Shown piece after piece: positions 18,137 to 27,304 of a stretch of 64,000 bases of DNA (within the stretch, counting starts at the first letter, position 1; each line of letters begins with the position of its first letter). The stretch is taken from assembly GCA_946699565.1 (NCBI GenBank), contig CAMPDW010000007.1:1-64000 (forward strand). The letters are read 5' to 3'. A model generated the notes under the pieces. That model saw only the letters and a program-made list of their open reading frames with translations. It did not search any database and was not told the DNA's origin. Source of the DNA: an uncultured Commensalibacter sp. (GTDB lineage Bacteria > Pseudomonadota > Alphaproteobacteria > Acetobacterales > Acetobacteraceae). A program made the translations under genes and the position numbers.

Positions 18137-19447
18137 ATGAATTCTCTTTTTAGACCAGAAGTTTTAGAAGCAAAACGAGATACATGGTTGGGTCGCGTTC
18201 AAGATGTCCAACCTATTCCTATCAAAGTTATAGCTATTATTTCGTTCATTTGTGTTGTTCTTATTATATTATACTTTACGTTTGGTGGATATACTCGACG
18301 CATTCACGCATCAGGAAGTTTAATGCCTATAACGGGATTAATTACCATTGGATCACGTGTAAATGGTATTGTTACTGAAAAATTCGTTTCCGAAGGTCAA
18401 TTTGTTCATAAAGGTGACAAATTATTCGCAATAAGCGTTGAAAACACATCCATACAAGGTCCTACACAACAACTTACTAATGATTTATTAAAAAAACAAA
18501 AAATTATTCTTGAACAACAAATTAATTTAAAACAACAAGCCGCCCCGATCGAAAAAGAAAATATCAAAGATACTCTTGCAAATCTTTATAAACAACACGA
18601 AAAAGTTTCGAATCAAATCGATAAAGATAATCAAATTATTCCCTTAGTTCAAAAATCATTATTAATGATTGAACAAGCAAAAAAAATGTCCTTAGCGACA
18701 AATTTAGAATATCAAAATCAACTTTATACCTATGCACAAATTCTTGGAACCCATGCTCAATTTTTACAAAACCAGACCTCAATTGAAGGCCAAATACTTG
18801 AAAATGCTTCAAAATATCGATTATTTGATACTAATCACCAACATGATTTAAATGAAATAAGAAAAAATATTAATGATATTGAACAAAAAATAATTCAAGG
18901 AGAGCGTAATCAAACAGTTATAGTGATAGCTCCTTCAGCTGGAACCTTAACAGCACTTCGTGGTTATATCGGTCAACAAGTTACCCAAGATTCTGCTCTG
19001 ATTAGTATTGTTCCAGAAGGACAAACTCTGGAAGCAGAATTATATGTTCCAAGCTCTGCTATTGGGCTCTTAAAGAAAAATACGAATGTTATTTTACGCT
19101 ATTCTGCATTTCCTTACCAAAAATTTGGTTTATATAATGGAGTTGTAACAGAAATAACTTATACACCCGTTACCTCAGAAATAATGGGAAAAGATAGCAG
19201 CCCTAATTTCAAAAATGAAATAGCTGGCCAAAATAGCAATGCTGATCATAATTATTACAGAATTCGTGTTAGACCTGATAAAAATTTTATTTCTGCTTAT
19301 CCTCACAAAAAATATTATTTACAACCTGGTATGCAGGTTGAAGCTGACATTGCAGTTGATTATCGACGACTTTATCAATGGATGTTCCAACCTATCATAG
19401 AAGTTAATGACACTATTAAAACAAGATTGACCAAGCCTAAATCATGA
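18137..19447 (+). CDS. HlyD/CvaA-family membrane-fusion adaptor for peptide export
   Basis: This 436-residue inner-membrane adaptor has a short cytoplasmic N-terminus (MNSLFRPEVLEAKRDTWLG), one transmembrane helix at about residues 28-52, a lipoyl-like motif (GLITIGSRVNGIVTEKFVSE), a long periplasmic coiled coil of about residues 105-260 rich in Gln and Lys, the second lipoyl half (IVIAPSAGTLTALRGYIGQQ), and a beta-barrel C-terminus ending near a QPGMQVEADIAV motif. This is the CvaA layout of type I secretion adaptors dedicated to C39 exporters. Its last four bases overlap the exporter gene (ATGA), so the two are co-translated. No outer-membrane TolC gene is present nearby. The binding site before the ATG is weak. 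Confidence 0.9.
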   Translation: MNSLFRPEVLEAKRDTWLGRVQDVQPIPIKVIAIISFICVVLIILYFTFGGYTRRIHASGSLMPITGLITIGSRVNGIVTEKFVSEGQFVHKGDKLFAISVENTSIQGPTQQLTNDLLKKQKIILEQQINLKQQAAPIEKENIKDTLANLYKQHEKVSNQIDKDNQIIPLVQKSLLMIEQAKKMSLATNLEYQNQLYTYAQILGTHAQFLQNQTSIEGQILENASKYRLFDTNHQHDLNEIRKNINDIEQKIIQGERNQTVIVIAPSAGTLTALRGYIGQQVTQDSALISIVPEGQTLEAELYVPSSAIGLLKKNTNVILRYSAFPYQKFGLYNGVVTEITYTPVTSEIMGKDSSPNFKNEIAGQNSNADHNYYRIRVRPDKNFISAYPHKKYYLQPGMQVEADIAVDYRRLYQWMFQPIIEVNDTIKTRLTKPKS

Positions 19448-21669
19448 TTGACGTATTTAAAAATCTTCATTTTAGCTTTCGCCATACTGTTCCTGTAATT
19501 TTACAAGTTGAAGCTGCTGAATGCGGACTAGCATGTCTTGCCATGATTATGGGTTATTATAAAAATTATATAGATCTTGGAACATTCAGACGTCGAGAAT
19601 CCATTTCTATTAAAGGGATAACCCTTCAAAACGTTATTGATGTTGCTCAACGTAATAATTTAACAACCCGTCCCTTACGTTTGGAATTAGAAGAACTCAA
19701 TAAATTACGTTTACCTTGTATTCTACATTGGAGCTTAAATCATTTTGTAGTTTTGACAGATGTAAAATCCTATGGAATTATTATCAATGATCCTAGTCGT
19801 GGACAACGAAAAGTTCTTTGGGAAGAGGTAAGCAAAGAATTCACCGGTGTTGCCCTAGAGGTTGCACCAAATGAAAATTTCACTCGTAAAGATGAACGAA
19901 GTAATCTTCGCCTACGTGATCTTTTTAGAAAAACAGATGGATTAAAAACAACATTATTTTATCTTTTATTAACTTCTTTAGGTCTTGAAACAATTTCTAT
20001 TGTCATGCCTATGGCATCTCAAGTCATTATTGATGAAGTTATCGTAACATTGGATAAAGGACTTTTAATTACAATTACTATTGGTATTGCTATTCTTATT
20101 TTACTTCAAATGTTCATTGCAACAGCTCGTACATGGATGGTTATGTTATTTAGTACACGCCTTTCCGTACAATGGAATGCAAGTTTATTCGAACATTTAT
20201 CTAAATTACCCCTCGATTATTTTTTAAAAAGGCATGTTGGAGATATTTTATCTCGTTTTGGCTCTTTAGGAATTATTCAGCAAACAATAACAACCGATAT
20301 GGTTCAGGCCGTAATGGACGGATTAATGGCCATTGGTATGTTTGTCATGCTTATCATATATGGTAAATGGCTTGCCCTTGTTACTTTAATTGCCGTTGTC
20401 CTAGATGGAATCAGTCGATTGATAGCTTATCGTCCCTATAAACAAGCTTCTGAAGAAAGTATCGTTTTTAGTGCTAAAAAAGATTCTCATTTTATTGAGA
20501 CTATAAGAGGAATAGCTAGTATCAAGTTGCTTGGTTTACGGGAACGTCGACGTTCCCGTTGGCTTAATTTGTTAGTTGATACAATTAATGTTGGTTTAAA
20601 AACTCAACGTTACGATTTGATTTTTGGTCGGATTAATGATTCAATTTTTGCTATTGATCGATTAATTATGCTAGTAGTTGGTGCCTATTACGTTATGGAT
20701 AATAAAATGACAGTTGGAATGCTCGTTGCTTTTTTATCTTATAAAGATCAATTTACTGGACGTATAGGCAGTTTAATTGGGGCTGCTTTTAAATTAAAAA
20801 TGTTATCTATTCAAAGTGATCGTATTTCTGATATTGTCCTAACACCGACGGAAAATGAAGAAAATGTTACGCTTACAATAACAAATAATAATCTTATTAC
20901 AGACCAACTCCATATTAATGATCATGATCATTTAATTTGTAAAAATTTAAGCTTTCGATACTCTCCTACTGAACCATGGGTTTTCCATAACATCAATCTC
21001 CGTATTCCTAGAGGAAAAAGTGTAGCGATTGTAGGTAAATCAGGATGTGGAAAATCAACTTTATTAAAATCAATGATGGGGTTAACGCATCCAGAGGAAG
21101 GCGATATCTTTTTCAATGGAAGAAATATTTTAAAAGAATCGCTTGATAATTATCGTCAGGAAATAGCTGGCGTTTTGCAAGATGATGGACTTTTTTCAGG
21201 ATCAATTGCAGATAATATTTCTGGATTTGATGACAAACCTGACCAAGAAAGAATCATCCAATGTGCAGAAAAGGCAGCAATTTTAAACGATATTTTAGCA
21301 ATGCCGATGAAATTTGAAACTTTTGTTGGAGATATGGGAAGTTCCCTTTCAGGTGGACAAAAACAAAGAGTTATTCTTGCTAGAGCCCTTTATCGTCAAC
21401 CTGATATTCTTTTTTTAGATGAAGCAACAAGCAGTTTGGATGAATTGACAGAATCACATATAGCTATGGTTCTTAATGAAATGAAAATTACACGAATTAT
21501 TATAGCCCATCGCCCTGCTACAGTAGCACATTGTGATTATGTCATCGCCATGGATGTTCAAAATGCCCAAGCAGGACAACTTAAAATTATATCTCGAGAA
21601 GAAATCATCCGTAAACACCAACAACAAAATCAAGGAACTGTTTCATCTCCACAGAATTATCCTATTTAA
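19444..21669 (+). CDS. C39 peptidase-containing ABC exporter (CvaB-like)
   Basis: This 741-residue protein has three domains. An N-terminal C39 peptidase (residues about 15-140) has Cys27 in QVEAAECGLACLAM, His100 in SLNHFVVL and Asp116 in NDPSRG as catalytic residues, so it should cut double-glycine leaders. A six-helix ABC membrane domain covers about 160-460. The ATPase (about 495-725) has Walker A (VGKSGCGKST), Q-loop (VLQDDG), signature (LSGGQKQR), Walker B (ILFLDEATSSLDE) and the H-loop (IAHR). All functional motifs are intact. It overlaps the adaptor gene by four bases and almost certainly matures and exports the two upstream peptides. Confidence 0.92.
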   Translation: MIDVFKNLHFSFRHTVPVILQVEAAECGLACLAMIMGYYKNYIDLGTFRRRESISIKGITLQNVIDVAQRNNLTTRPLRLELEELNKLRLPCILHWSLNHFVVLTDVKSYGIIINDPSRGQRKVLWEEVSKEFTGVALEVAPNENFTRKDERSNLRLRDLFRKTDGLKTTLFYLLLTSLGLETISIVMPMASQVIIDEVIVTLDKGLLITITIGIAILILLQMFIATARTWMVMLFSTRLSVQWNASLFEHLSKLPLDYFLKRHVGDILSRFGSLGIIQQTITTDMVQAVMDGLMAIGMFVMLIIYGKWLALVTLIAVVLDGISRLIAYRPYKQASEESIVFSAKKDSHFIETIRGIASIKLLGLRERRRSRWLNLLVDTINVGLKTQRYDLIFGRINDSIFAIDRLIMLVVGAYYVMDNKMTVGMLVAFLSYKDQFTGRIGSLIGAAFKLKMLSIQSDRISDIVLTPTENEENVTLTITNNNLITDQLHINDHDHLICKNLSFRYSPTEPWVFHNINLRIPRGKSVAIVGKSGCGKSTLLKSMMGLTHPEEGDIFFNGRNILKESLDNYRQEIAGVLQDDGLFSGSIADNISGFDDKPDQERIIQCAEKAAILNDILAMPMKFETFVGDMGSSLSGGQKQRVILARALYRQPDILFLDEATSSLDELTESHIAMVLNEMKITRIIIAHRPATVAHCDYVIAMDVQNAQAGQLKIISREEIIRKHQQQNQGTVSSPQNYPI

Positions 21670-21780
21670 ATTATTAATGATAACTTTAAAACTATCTTTT
21701 AAAATTTAACTCTTTTGAAATGATTGAGTTCTTCTGTTAGATCATTCACAACTAACATAAAATTTTGTAAAATAATTAAT

Positions 21781-21818
21781 AAAAAATCTGTTTTTTAATT
21801 TAAAACAGATTTTTTTTA
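21781..21818. terminator. Bidirectional terminator
   Basis: AAAAAATCTGTTTT and AAAACAGATTTTTT form a hairpin flanked by A and T runs. It lies between the exporter gene (plus strand) and the gene at 21837-22349 (minus strand) and can serve both. Confidence 0.8.
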
Positions 21819-21836
21819 TTATATGAATTTAAAATT

Positions 21837-22349
21837 TTATTGAGCAGAACCAACTTTCATATGTTTCATACATTCACTATAATATCCACCACCTTTTTGA
21901 ATCCATTTTAAATTACCATTTTTATTATTCGTTTTATTTGTCTTATATTGCTCTAAACAAGTGTGCATCCGTGCTGTTCCCTCTTTTTCCTTTGCAAATT
22001 TTGAATCAATTGCATCTGGAAATACTGCATCCCCAGCAACTACACTAGACATAGCCGCTTCTTTAGAAGCAGTATTGTGAGTAATTTTATCTTTTTTTAT
22101 TTCTTTAGTATAAGATTTTTTAACTTCATTTTTAGCTGCATTATCACTCTTACAATTTTCTGTCTTATATTCTTTAAAACTTTGATCTTTTATCTTTCCA
22201 GCTTTTTTAGCAGTTGTAAATTGTTCATGACAATCCTTTGAAGAAATCGCATCAGCTGTATTCACAAAGAATAAAGAAGCACCGGCAACAGTGGAAACAA
22301 ATAATCCAGCACCAATAACTGGGAAACGTGCAATTATAGATTTTGACAT
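21837..22349 (-). CDS. Secreted Lys-rich cysteine-pair protein
   Basis: This 170-residue protein has an N-terminal signal sequence (about residues 1-34, ending FFVNTADA). The mature protein is Lys-rich and holds two related cysteine units: KDCHEQFTTAKKAGKIKDQS with YKTENC, and MHTCLEQYKTNKTNNKNGN with GGGYYSECMKHMK. The pattern 'C...Y..AK..G.......W.....C' is seen in PsiF-like and other small periplasmic proteins of acetic acid bacteria. Each unit probably forms one disulfide. The function is not known. It is expressed from its own promoter and ends at the shared terminator with the exporter. Confidence 0.65.
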   Translation of the reverse strand: MSKSIIARFPVIGAGLFVSTVAGASLFFVNTADAISSKDCHEQFTTAKKAGKIKDQSFKEYKTENCKSDNAAKNEVKKSYTKEIKKDKITHNTASKEAAMSSVVAGDAVFPDAIDSKFAKEKEGTARMHTCLEQYKTNKTNNKNGNLKWIQKGGGYYSECMKHMKVGSAQ

Positions 22350-22454
22350 TTATGACATCCTAAAAATTATAAAATTCAAAATACTTGAATTTCGTTTATT
22401 AAAACGCTTTTTATTAAAAAAAGTAAACAAAAAAAATGTTATTCGATCAAACTA

Positions 22455-23831
22455 TTAATTTATTTGTTCATTATGCAAAACCATATCCAATCCTTGACGT
22501 TCTGCATCATTATTCACACGCAACCCTATGAATGCATCTATAATTTTTAATAATAGATAAGAAACCAAACTACTCCACAATAAAGTTACAACGACAGCCT
22601 CAGTTTGTGCAATCACAAGATGAAAAGAAGCATTTATCCCTAGTGGATCGGATTCAGTTGCGGATAAAGGCCCAAAAGCAAAAAAACCCGTTAAAATTGC
22701 CCCAATAATTCCCCCTATACCATGTATTCCAAAAGCATCTAAAGAATCATCATAGCCTAATTTTCGTTTGAGATATGAACAACTCCAAAAACAGATAATC
22801 CCTCCAAAAAATCCCATCAATAAGGCTGGACCTGGCATTACAAAACCTGCTGCAGGGGTAATAACCACTAAACCAGCAACTGCACCAGATACTATTCCAA
22901 GAACCGTAGGTTTTTTACGACAAATCCACTCAACCGACATCCATCCTATTCCACCAGCAGCCGCAGCAATTTGTGTAACAAGAACAGCCATTGCTGCACG
23001 TCCATTTGCCCCTAATGCCGATCCACCATTAAAGCCAAACCAACCAACCCATAATAATGATGCTCCCATAACTGCGTAACCCACATTATGAGGAGCCAAA
23101 TCACTTCGACCATATCCTAAACGTTTCCCAATAACTAAAGCACAAATCAGACCTGCTATTCCGGCATTAATATGAACAACGGTCCCTCCAGCAAAATCAA
23201 TTGCACCTAGATTTGCCAACCATCCTGTCGGATTCCAAATCCAGTGAGCTACTGGAACATAAGAAAATAAAGACCAAAAAACGCAAAAAAGACAAAGTGC
23301 AGAAAATTTAATTCTTTCAGCCACAGACCCAACAAGAATTGCTACAGAAATTATAATAAACGTCATCTGGAACAATACATAAATACTTTGGGGAATAGTC
23401 ATTAAGACAGGGTTACTGCTATTTGCTCCCAATACGAATCCTTTATCAACACCCATATGATAATTTCCCAAGATTCCATGCAACATAAACTGGGATAGAT
23501 TACCAATAAAAGAATTCCAAGTCGTAAATACCAAACTATATCCCATAGCAACCCATACTATAGTGATTATACAACAAATCGAAAAAGATTGCATCATTGT
23601 TGCAAGTACATTTTTTTTACGTACCATTCCTGCATAAAATAAAGCCAATCCGGGAATTGTCATCAATAATACTAATGCACTACTTATTAGCATCCATGCC
23701 GTATCTCCTGTATCCAACATAGGTTGAACAGTTGAAGAAGCAAAACTAGGAATTGGAATAAGGGTCAATAATGTCACTAAACATAAAAAACTCTTTTTTA
23801 AATAAAAAGGATTAGTATTTTTATACTTCAT
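22455..23831 (-). CDS. amtB: Ammonium transporter
   Basis: This 458-residue Amt/Rh channel has a cleavable signal sequence (to about residue 32, PSFASS), then eleven membrane helices. Family marks include DTGDTAWMLISSALVLLMT and ALFYAGMVRKKNVL at the start, the pore signature DFAGGTVVHINAGIAGL with the first pore His, and FGIHGIGGIIGAILTG with the second. It brings NH4+/NH3 across the inner membrane when nitrogen is scarce. GlnK (PII), which usually precedes amtB, is not adjacent, and no sigma-54 promoter was recognised upstream. Confidence 0.93.
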   Translation of the reverse strand: MKYKNTNPFYLKKSFLCLVTLLTLIPIPSFASSTVQPMLDTGDTAWMLISSALVLLMTIPGLALFYAGMVRKKNVLATMMQSFSICCIITIVWVAMGYSLVFTTWNSFIGNLSQFMLHGILGNYHMGVDKGFVLGANSSNPVLMTIPQSIYVLFQMTFIIISVAILVGSVAERIKFSALCLFCVFWSLFSYVPVAHWIWNPTGWLANLGAIDFAGGTVVHINAGIAGLICALVIGKRLGYGRSDLAPHNVGYAVMGASLLWVGWFGFNGGSALGANGRAAMAVLVTQIAAAAGGIGWMSVEWICRKKPTVLGIVSGAVAGLVVITPAAGFVMPGPALLMGFFGGIICFWSCSYLKRKLGYDDSLDAFGIHGIGGIIGAILTGFFAFGPLSATESDPLGINASFHLVIAQTEAVVVTLLWSSLVSYLLLKIIDAFIGLRVNNDAERQGLDMVLHNEQIN

Positions 23832-24105
23832 TGAATGCTGTTCCTACTTTATCTAAATCAAACAATTATTTTATGTTGCTTGATATATTTCATCTTTGAG
23901 TATGAATAAGAAATAATCTTAACTACTTTTTATTTTTTCACTATTAAACATTACTCAATAAAGCACAATCCTCTAATTAATAATTTTTTAATGTTAAAAT
24001 GTTTATAACAATGCTAAAAGTATTTTATAAAAATTATTGTTTTCTAATAAATATTATTATCATATAAATATTTATTACTCTAAAAAATATTTTACCTTGA
24101 TCATT

Positions 24106-24999
24106 ATGAGAAAAAAAACATTACCTCAATCCCATAACCCTATTGCACCTAAAAATAATGCAATGAATGACCCGAACAATCTTTTGGCAAGTGGCCCTGA
24201 TAGTCATGAGATTAATATGCAAGCCTTGTGGAAACAAATGGTTGAAGAAAGTAATGGATGTTGCGATCCGTTACTTTCAAGTTTTTTCGATACTTGCATT
24301 CATAGCCACCATGATTTTAAAACAGCCCTAATTAGCATTATTGGCCGCAAATTAGAAGATGCATCTATACCCTATCAGGCCCTTACCGACCTCATCGAAC
24401 ATGTTTATGAGATCAAACCTTTTTTGATTTCGATTGCAGCGGCTGATTTAATTGCCGTTATGATGCGTGATGCAGCATGTTCAGACTTAATTACACCTTT
24501 TCTATTTTTTAAAGGATTCCATTCCATCCAAGCACACCGTATATCCCATTGGTTATGGCATAATAAACGTAAATATTTAGCTTTACATTTACAAAGCCGC
24601 ATATCAGAAGTTTTTGCAGTTGATATTCATCCTGCCGCCCGATTAGGACAACGAATCATGATTGATCACGCAACCTCTGTTATTATCGGAGAAACAGCTG
24701 TTGTTGAAGATGATGTTTCAATTTTACAGGAAGTTACACTTGGTGGAACAGGAAAAGATGAAAAAGATCGACATCCTAAAATACGTCGAGGTGTCTTAAT
24801 CGGTGCTGGAGCAAAAGTTTTGGGAAATGTTGAAATTGGTGAAGGTGCCAAAATCGGGGCTGGTTCAATTGTTTTAGAAGCCGTTAAACCCTATACAACG
24901 GTTGTTGGAAACCCTGCCCGACAAATTGGTGTTCGTCATAATGATTTACCAGGTGTTTCTATGGATTTAAGTTTACCTCCTATTGATTATATCATTTAA
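24106..24999 (+). CDS. cysE: Serine O-acetyltransferase
   Basis: The enzyme makes O-acetylserine from serine and acetyl-CoA, the first step of cysteine synthesis. The frame is open from 24037, but those first 23 codons are Tyr/Ile-rich and A+T-biased, so the ATG at 24106 (MRKKTLPQSHNP) is preferred, giving 297 residues. An all-helical N-terminal domain is followed by left-handed beta-helix repeats (about residues 185-280) with the CysE hallmarks VDIHPAARLGQRIMIDHATS, VIIGETAVV and EVTLGGTGK, ending VVGNPAR. It is transcribed alone and converges on the glycosyltransferase gene with a single base between the stops. Confidence 0.93.
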   Translation: MRKKTLPQSHNPIAPKNNAMNDPNNLLASGPDSHEINMQALWKQMVEESNGCCDPLLSSFFDTCIHSHHDFKTALISIIGRKLEDASIPYQALTDLIEHVYEIKPFLISIAAADLIAVMMRDAACSDLITPFLFFKGFHSIQAHRISHWLWHNKRKYLALHLQSRISEVFAVDIHPAARLGQRIMIDHATSVIIGETAVVEDDVSILQEVTLGGTGKDEKDRHPKIRRGVLIGAGAKVLGNVEIGEGAKIGAGSIVLEAVKPYTTVVGNPARQIGVRHNDLPGVSMDLSLPPIDYII

Positions 25000-25000
25000 T

Positions 25001-26125
25001 TTAATTTTGCATAGAAGGTTCCAATTCATCCAAACGTTGCATAACAAAAAGAATATCAATTGATTTTTGCCAAGCACTAAGATGATCTGGACCTACGTGA
25101 TGTACACCAGTATCAAATCGATCCGCCCAATAATGTAAACCACCTTGCAAGGATAAAGCTAAAAAACATGGATTATCATGATGACTAGGAATTAATTCAT
25201 AAACCAAAGCCCCTTCTTGACAAAAAGCAATGTTTGATAAACCTGCCCCTAATAAACCAACAACAATTCTGGCATTATGAAACAATATAACTTGCTCATC
25301 AAGACTATATAACTCTGGATTTAGAATAAAATAACCTCGTTTCTTTAACGCAGCGATTAACTCGTTTTCATTCGATAGACGACGATTATTCTTACCTAAT
25401 CTACTAATATAAATTTTGTCATGAAGTTCAACAGAATAATTACTTTTAAATACATTCTGTTTCATCAAAGCGTAAGCCTGTTTTGATTTTGCAGAACATG
25501 AAAAATCGAGCTTTCCCGAAGCATAATCAAAACTGTAAAGTTCAGCAAAACGATATTGCTTTTCTTTTTCAATAGGATAGCATAATGATAAATCAATCCC
25601 CAATAATTCCAAACTACGTTTACGCCACTCCATTAACGGATAAGGCAATAAATATTTAGCCTTTATTCCTGACTGCATCGCCGAAAAATATGCGGGAATG
25701 GCATGAATTATCCAGTGATAATAATTATTTTCCCAATGGTCTGAACAACAAAAAACCACCCCCTGATTACGCGCATCAATTAATTTATCAGGTTGAACAC
25801 GCATTGAGGCAAGCAAATCACCTATTATATAAGGATTACTATTAACAATTACACGCCCTTGTTTAAAAAATACCATGAAATAGGAATCAATTATAATATC
25901 CTTGAAATGATAACGATACACTTTTTCAGCAGGATGTCGCCATTTCAAAAAAGGATAAGTATGATAATTTGAAAATTCACCAATATCTTTCCAACGCAAT
26001 TTTCCATCACATCCAGTTGTTTTTTCCAATTTAAATGTATCAATTGAATAATGATTCAACCGATTTTCTTGGTGAAAAACTAAATCTTTTATTTTTTCAC
26101 GCATTGATAAAGACAATCCAAACAC
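25001..26125 (-). CDS. GT61-like (DUF563) glycosyltransferase
   Basis: This 374-residue cytoplasmic protein has the DUF563/GT61 landmarks: VVFCCSDHWENNYYHWIIHA (the 'NY.HW..E.LP' motif), YLLPYPLMEWRKRSLELLGI, KIYISRLGKNNRRLSNENEL ('YISR......R.I.NE'), and a C-terminal VVGLLGAGLSNIAFCQEGAL with YELIPS ('GAHG.GL.N..F...G..V.E'). Members transfer sugars during capsule, exopolysaccharide or LPS assembly. No other polysaccharide gene is near, so the acceptor is unknown. The gene converges on cysE. Confidence 0.8.
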   Translation of the reverse strand: MFGLSLSMREKIKDLVFHQENRLNHYSIDTFKLEKTTGCDGKLRWKDIGEFSNYHTYPFLKWRHPAEKVYRYHFKDIIIDSYFMVFFKQGRVIVNSNPYIIGDLLASMRVQPDKLIDARNQGVVFCCSDHWENNYYHWIIHAIPAYFSAMQSGIKAKYLLPYPLMEWRKRSLELLGIDLSLCYPIEKEKQYRFAELYSFDYASGKLDFSCSAKSKQAYALMKQNVFKSNYSVELHDKIYISRLGKNNRRLSNENELIAALKKRGYFILNPELYSLDEQVILFHNARIVVGLLGAGLSNIAFCQEGALVYELIPSHHDNPCFLALSLQGGLHYWADRFDTGVHHVGPDHLSAWQKSIDILFVMQRLDELEPSMQN

Positions 26126-26187
26126 TTTAAATGCTTACCTTAAAAATTTAATTATTAAAAAATTATTGAATATTCTTTTTAAATTGA

Positions 26188-26940
26188 TCAATTTGAGCGA
26201 AGATGCGTAACTTCATATAAAGCTACAGCACCTGCAACGGATACATTTAGACTATCAATATTACCAGCCATAAACAAAGATACAATCTCATCACAATTCT
26301 GACGAACAAGGGAACGTAAACCTTTTCCCTCTGCCCCCAATACTAAAGCTACCTTTCTTTGTTTATAATTTTGACCATTTAGCAGCTCGCCCTGTGGATC
26401 CATTCCAAGTACCCAAAAACCTTCTTCTTTTAATTGATTGATGATATGTGAAAGATTAACCACTTTCATAACTAATATAGAATCCAAGGCTCCCGATGCT
26501 GCCTTAGCCAAAACTCCACTTTCCTCTGGTGAGTGCCGATTCTGCATAATAACGCCTGCTGCTCCAAATGCCATCGCTGAACGTAAAATAGCACCTACAT
26601 TACGTGGATCTGTAACTTGATCAAGGATAAGCACTGGTCCTTGCTGTTTTAATATTTCTGTTAAATCAGGTTCAGGGAGTGGCATAACCAGTAACGCAAT
26701 CCCTTGATGCACAGCATCTCGTCCACAAATCTTATCCAGCATCATACGATCAACAGTTTCATGAGTCATTTTTAAAAGCTGTTCCGATTTAGCCACTAAC
26801 ACATCAAACGCTTCCTGCGTTGCAAGCAAACGAATTTTTTTTCGTAATGGATTTTTCAAAGCAGTTTGCACAGCATGCAAACCATATAACCAATACCCAC
26901 CCCCTTTTTGATATGAATTCGAAACATGTTTTTTGATCAT
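26188..26940 (-). CDS. rlmB: 23S rRNA (guanosine-2251-2'-O)-methyltransferase
   Basis: This 250-residue SPOUT-class methyltransferase has an N-terminal substrate-binding domain (YWLYGLHAVQTALKNP) and the three SpoU motifs: VLILDQVTDPRNVGAILRSA, VALVLGAEGKGLRSLVRQ and NIDSLNVSVAGAVALYE. The length and motifs fit RlmB; the related TrmH/TrmL enzymes are less likely given the 'LYG.HAV..AL' start. It lies upstream of, and is transcribed away from, the tRNA-Tyr gene. Confidence 0.9.
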   Translation of the reverse strand: MIKKHVSNSYQKGGGYWLYGLHAVQTALKNPLRKKIRLLATQEAFDVLVAKSEQLLKMTHETVDRMMLDKICGRDAVHQGIALLVMPLPEPDLTEILKQQGPVLILDQVTDPRNVGAILRSAMAFGAAGVIMQNRHSPEESGVLAKAASGALDSILVMKVVNLSHIINQLKEEGFWVLGMDPQGELLNGQNYKQRKVALVLGAEGKGLRSLVRQNCDEIVSLFMAGNIDSLNVSVAGAVALYEVTHLRSN

Positions 26941-27072
26941 ATATATTTCAATCTTTTCGATATATTAAAAATTAAATAATTATAAAAAAAATCCAAAAAA
27001 TCTACAAAGAAAAGTTAAAAACTCTGTTGACATTTATTAAAAGAACCTGTTATTTACTTTCCATCTTCTGAT

Positions 27073-27158
27073 GGAGGGGTGCCCGAGTGGTTAAAGGGGG
27101 CGGACTGTAAATCCGCTGATGTACGTCTACGTTGGTTCGAATCCAACCCCCTCCACCA
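27073..27158 (+). tRNA. tRNA-Tyr (GUA)
   Basis: This is an 86-base class II tRNA. Acceptor GGAGGGG pairs with CCCCTCC, the discriminator is A, and CCA is encoded. The anticodon stem CGGACT-GTA-AATCCG gives GUA. A long variable arm and a T-arm with GGTTCGAATCC are present. Its 3' end has a partial copy at 30499, so it served as an integration site. Confidence 0.95.
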
Positions 27159-27160
27159 TC
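27144..27160 (+). repeat. Fossil attachment site in the tRNA-Tyr 3' end
   Basis: CAACCCCCTCCACCATC, the last 15 bases of the tRNA and two more, is repeated at 30499-30515 in the same orientation with one mismatch. The pair brackets a decayed restriction-modification gene, as expected for an element integrated into the tRNA gene. Confidence 0.6.
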
Positions 27161-27304
27161 CATGTTATTTAACGTATTGATTTTATTATATATTTCTTCA
27201 AAAATTAAGTCAGATCCATCATAAAACCTATCTTATGTTTTGAACAGATTCTTATTGAGTTATGAACGCTGTCATTTTATGGTAAACGTTTTGTATTTAT
27301 GAGG

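Noticed and set aside
22768..23079. A 103-codon frame opposite amtB
   Set aside because: It is the reverse-strand shadow of a well-supported gene.
22350..24105. A glnK gene or sigma-54 promoter with amtB
   Set aside because: No PII-like frame and no GG-N10-GC promoter element was found around amtB.
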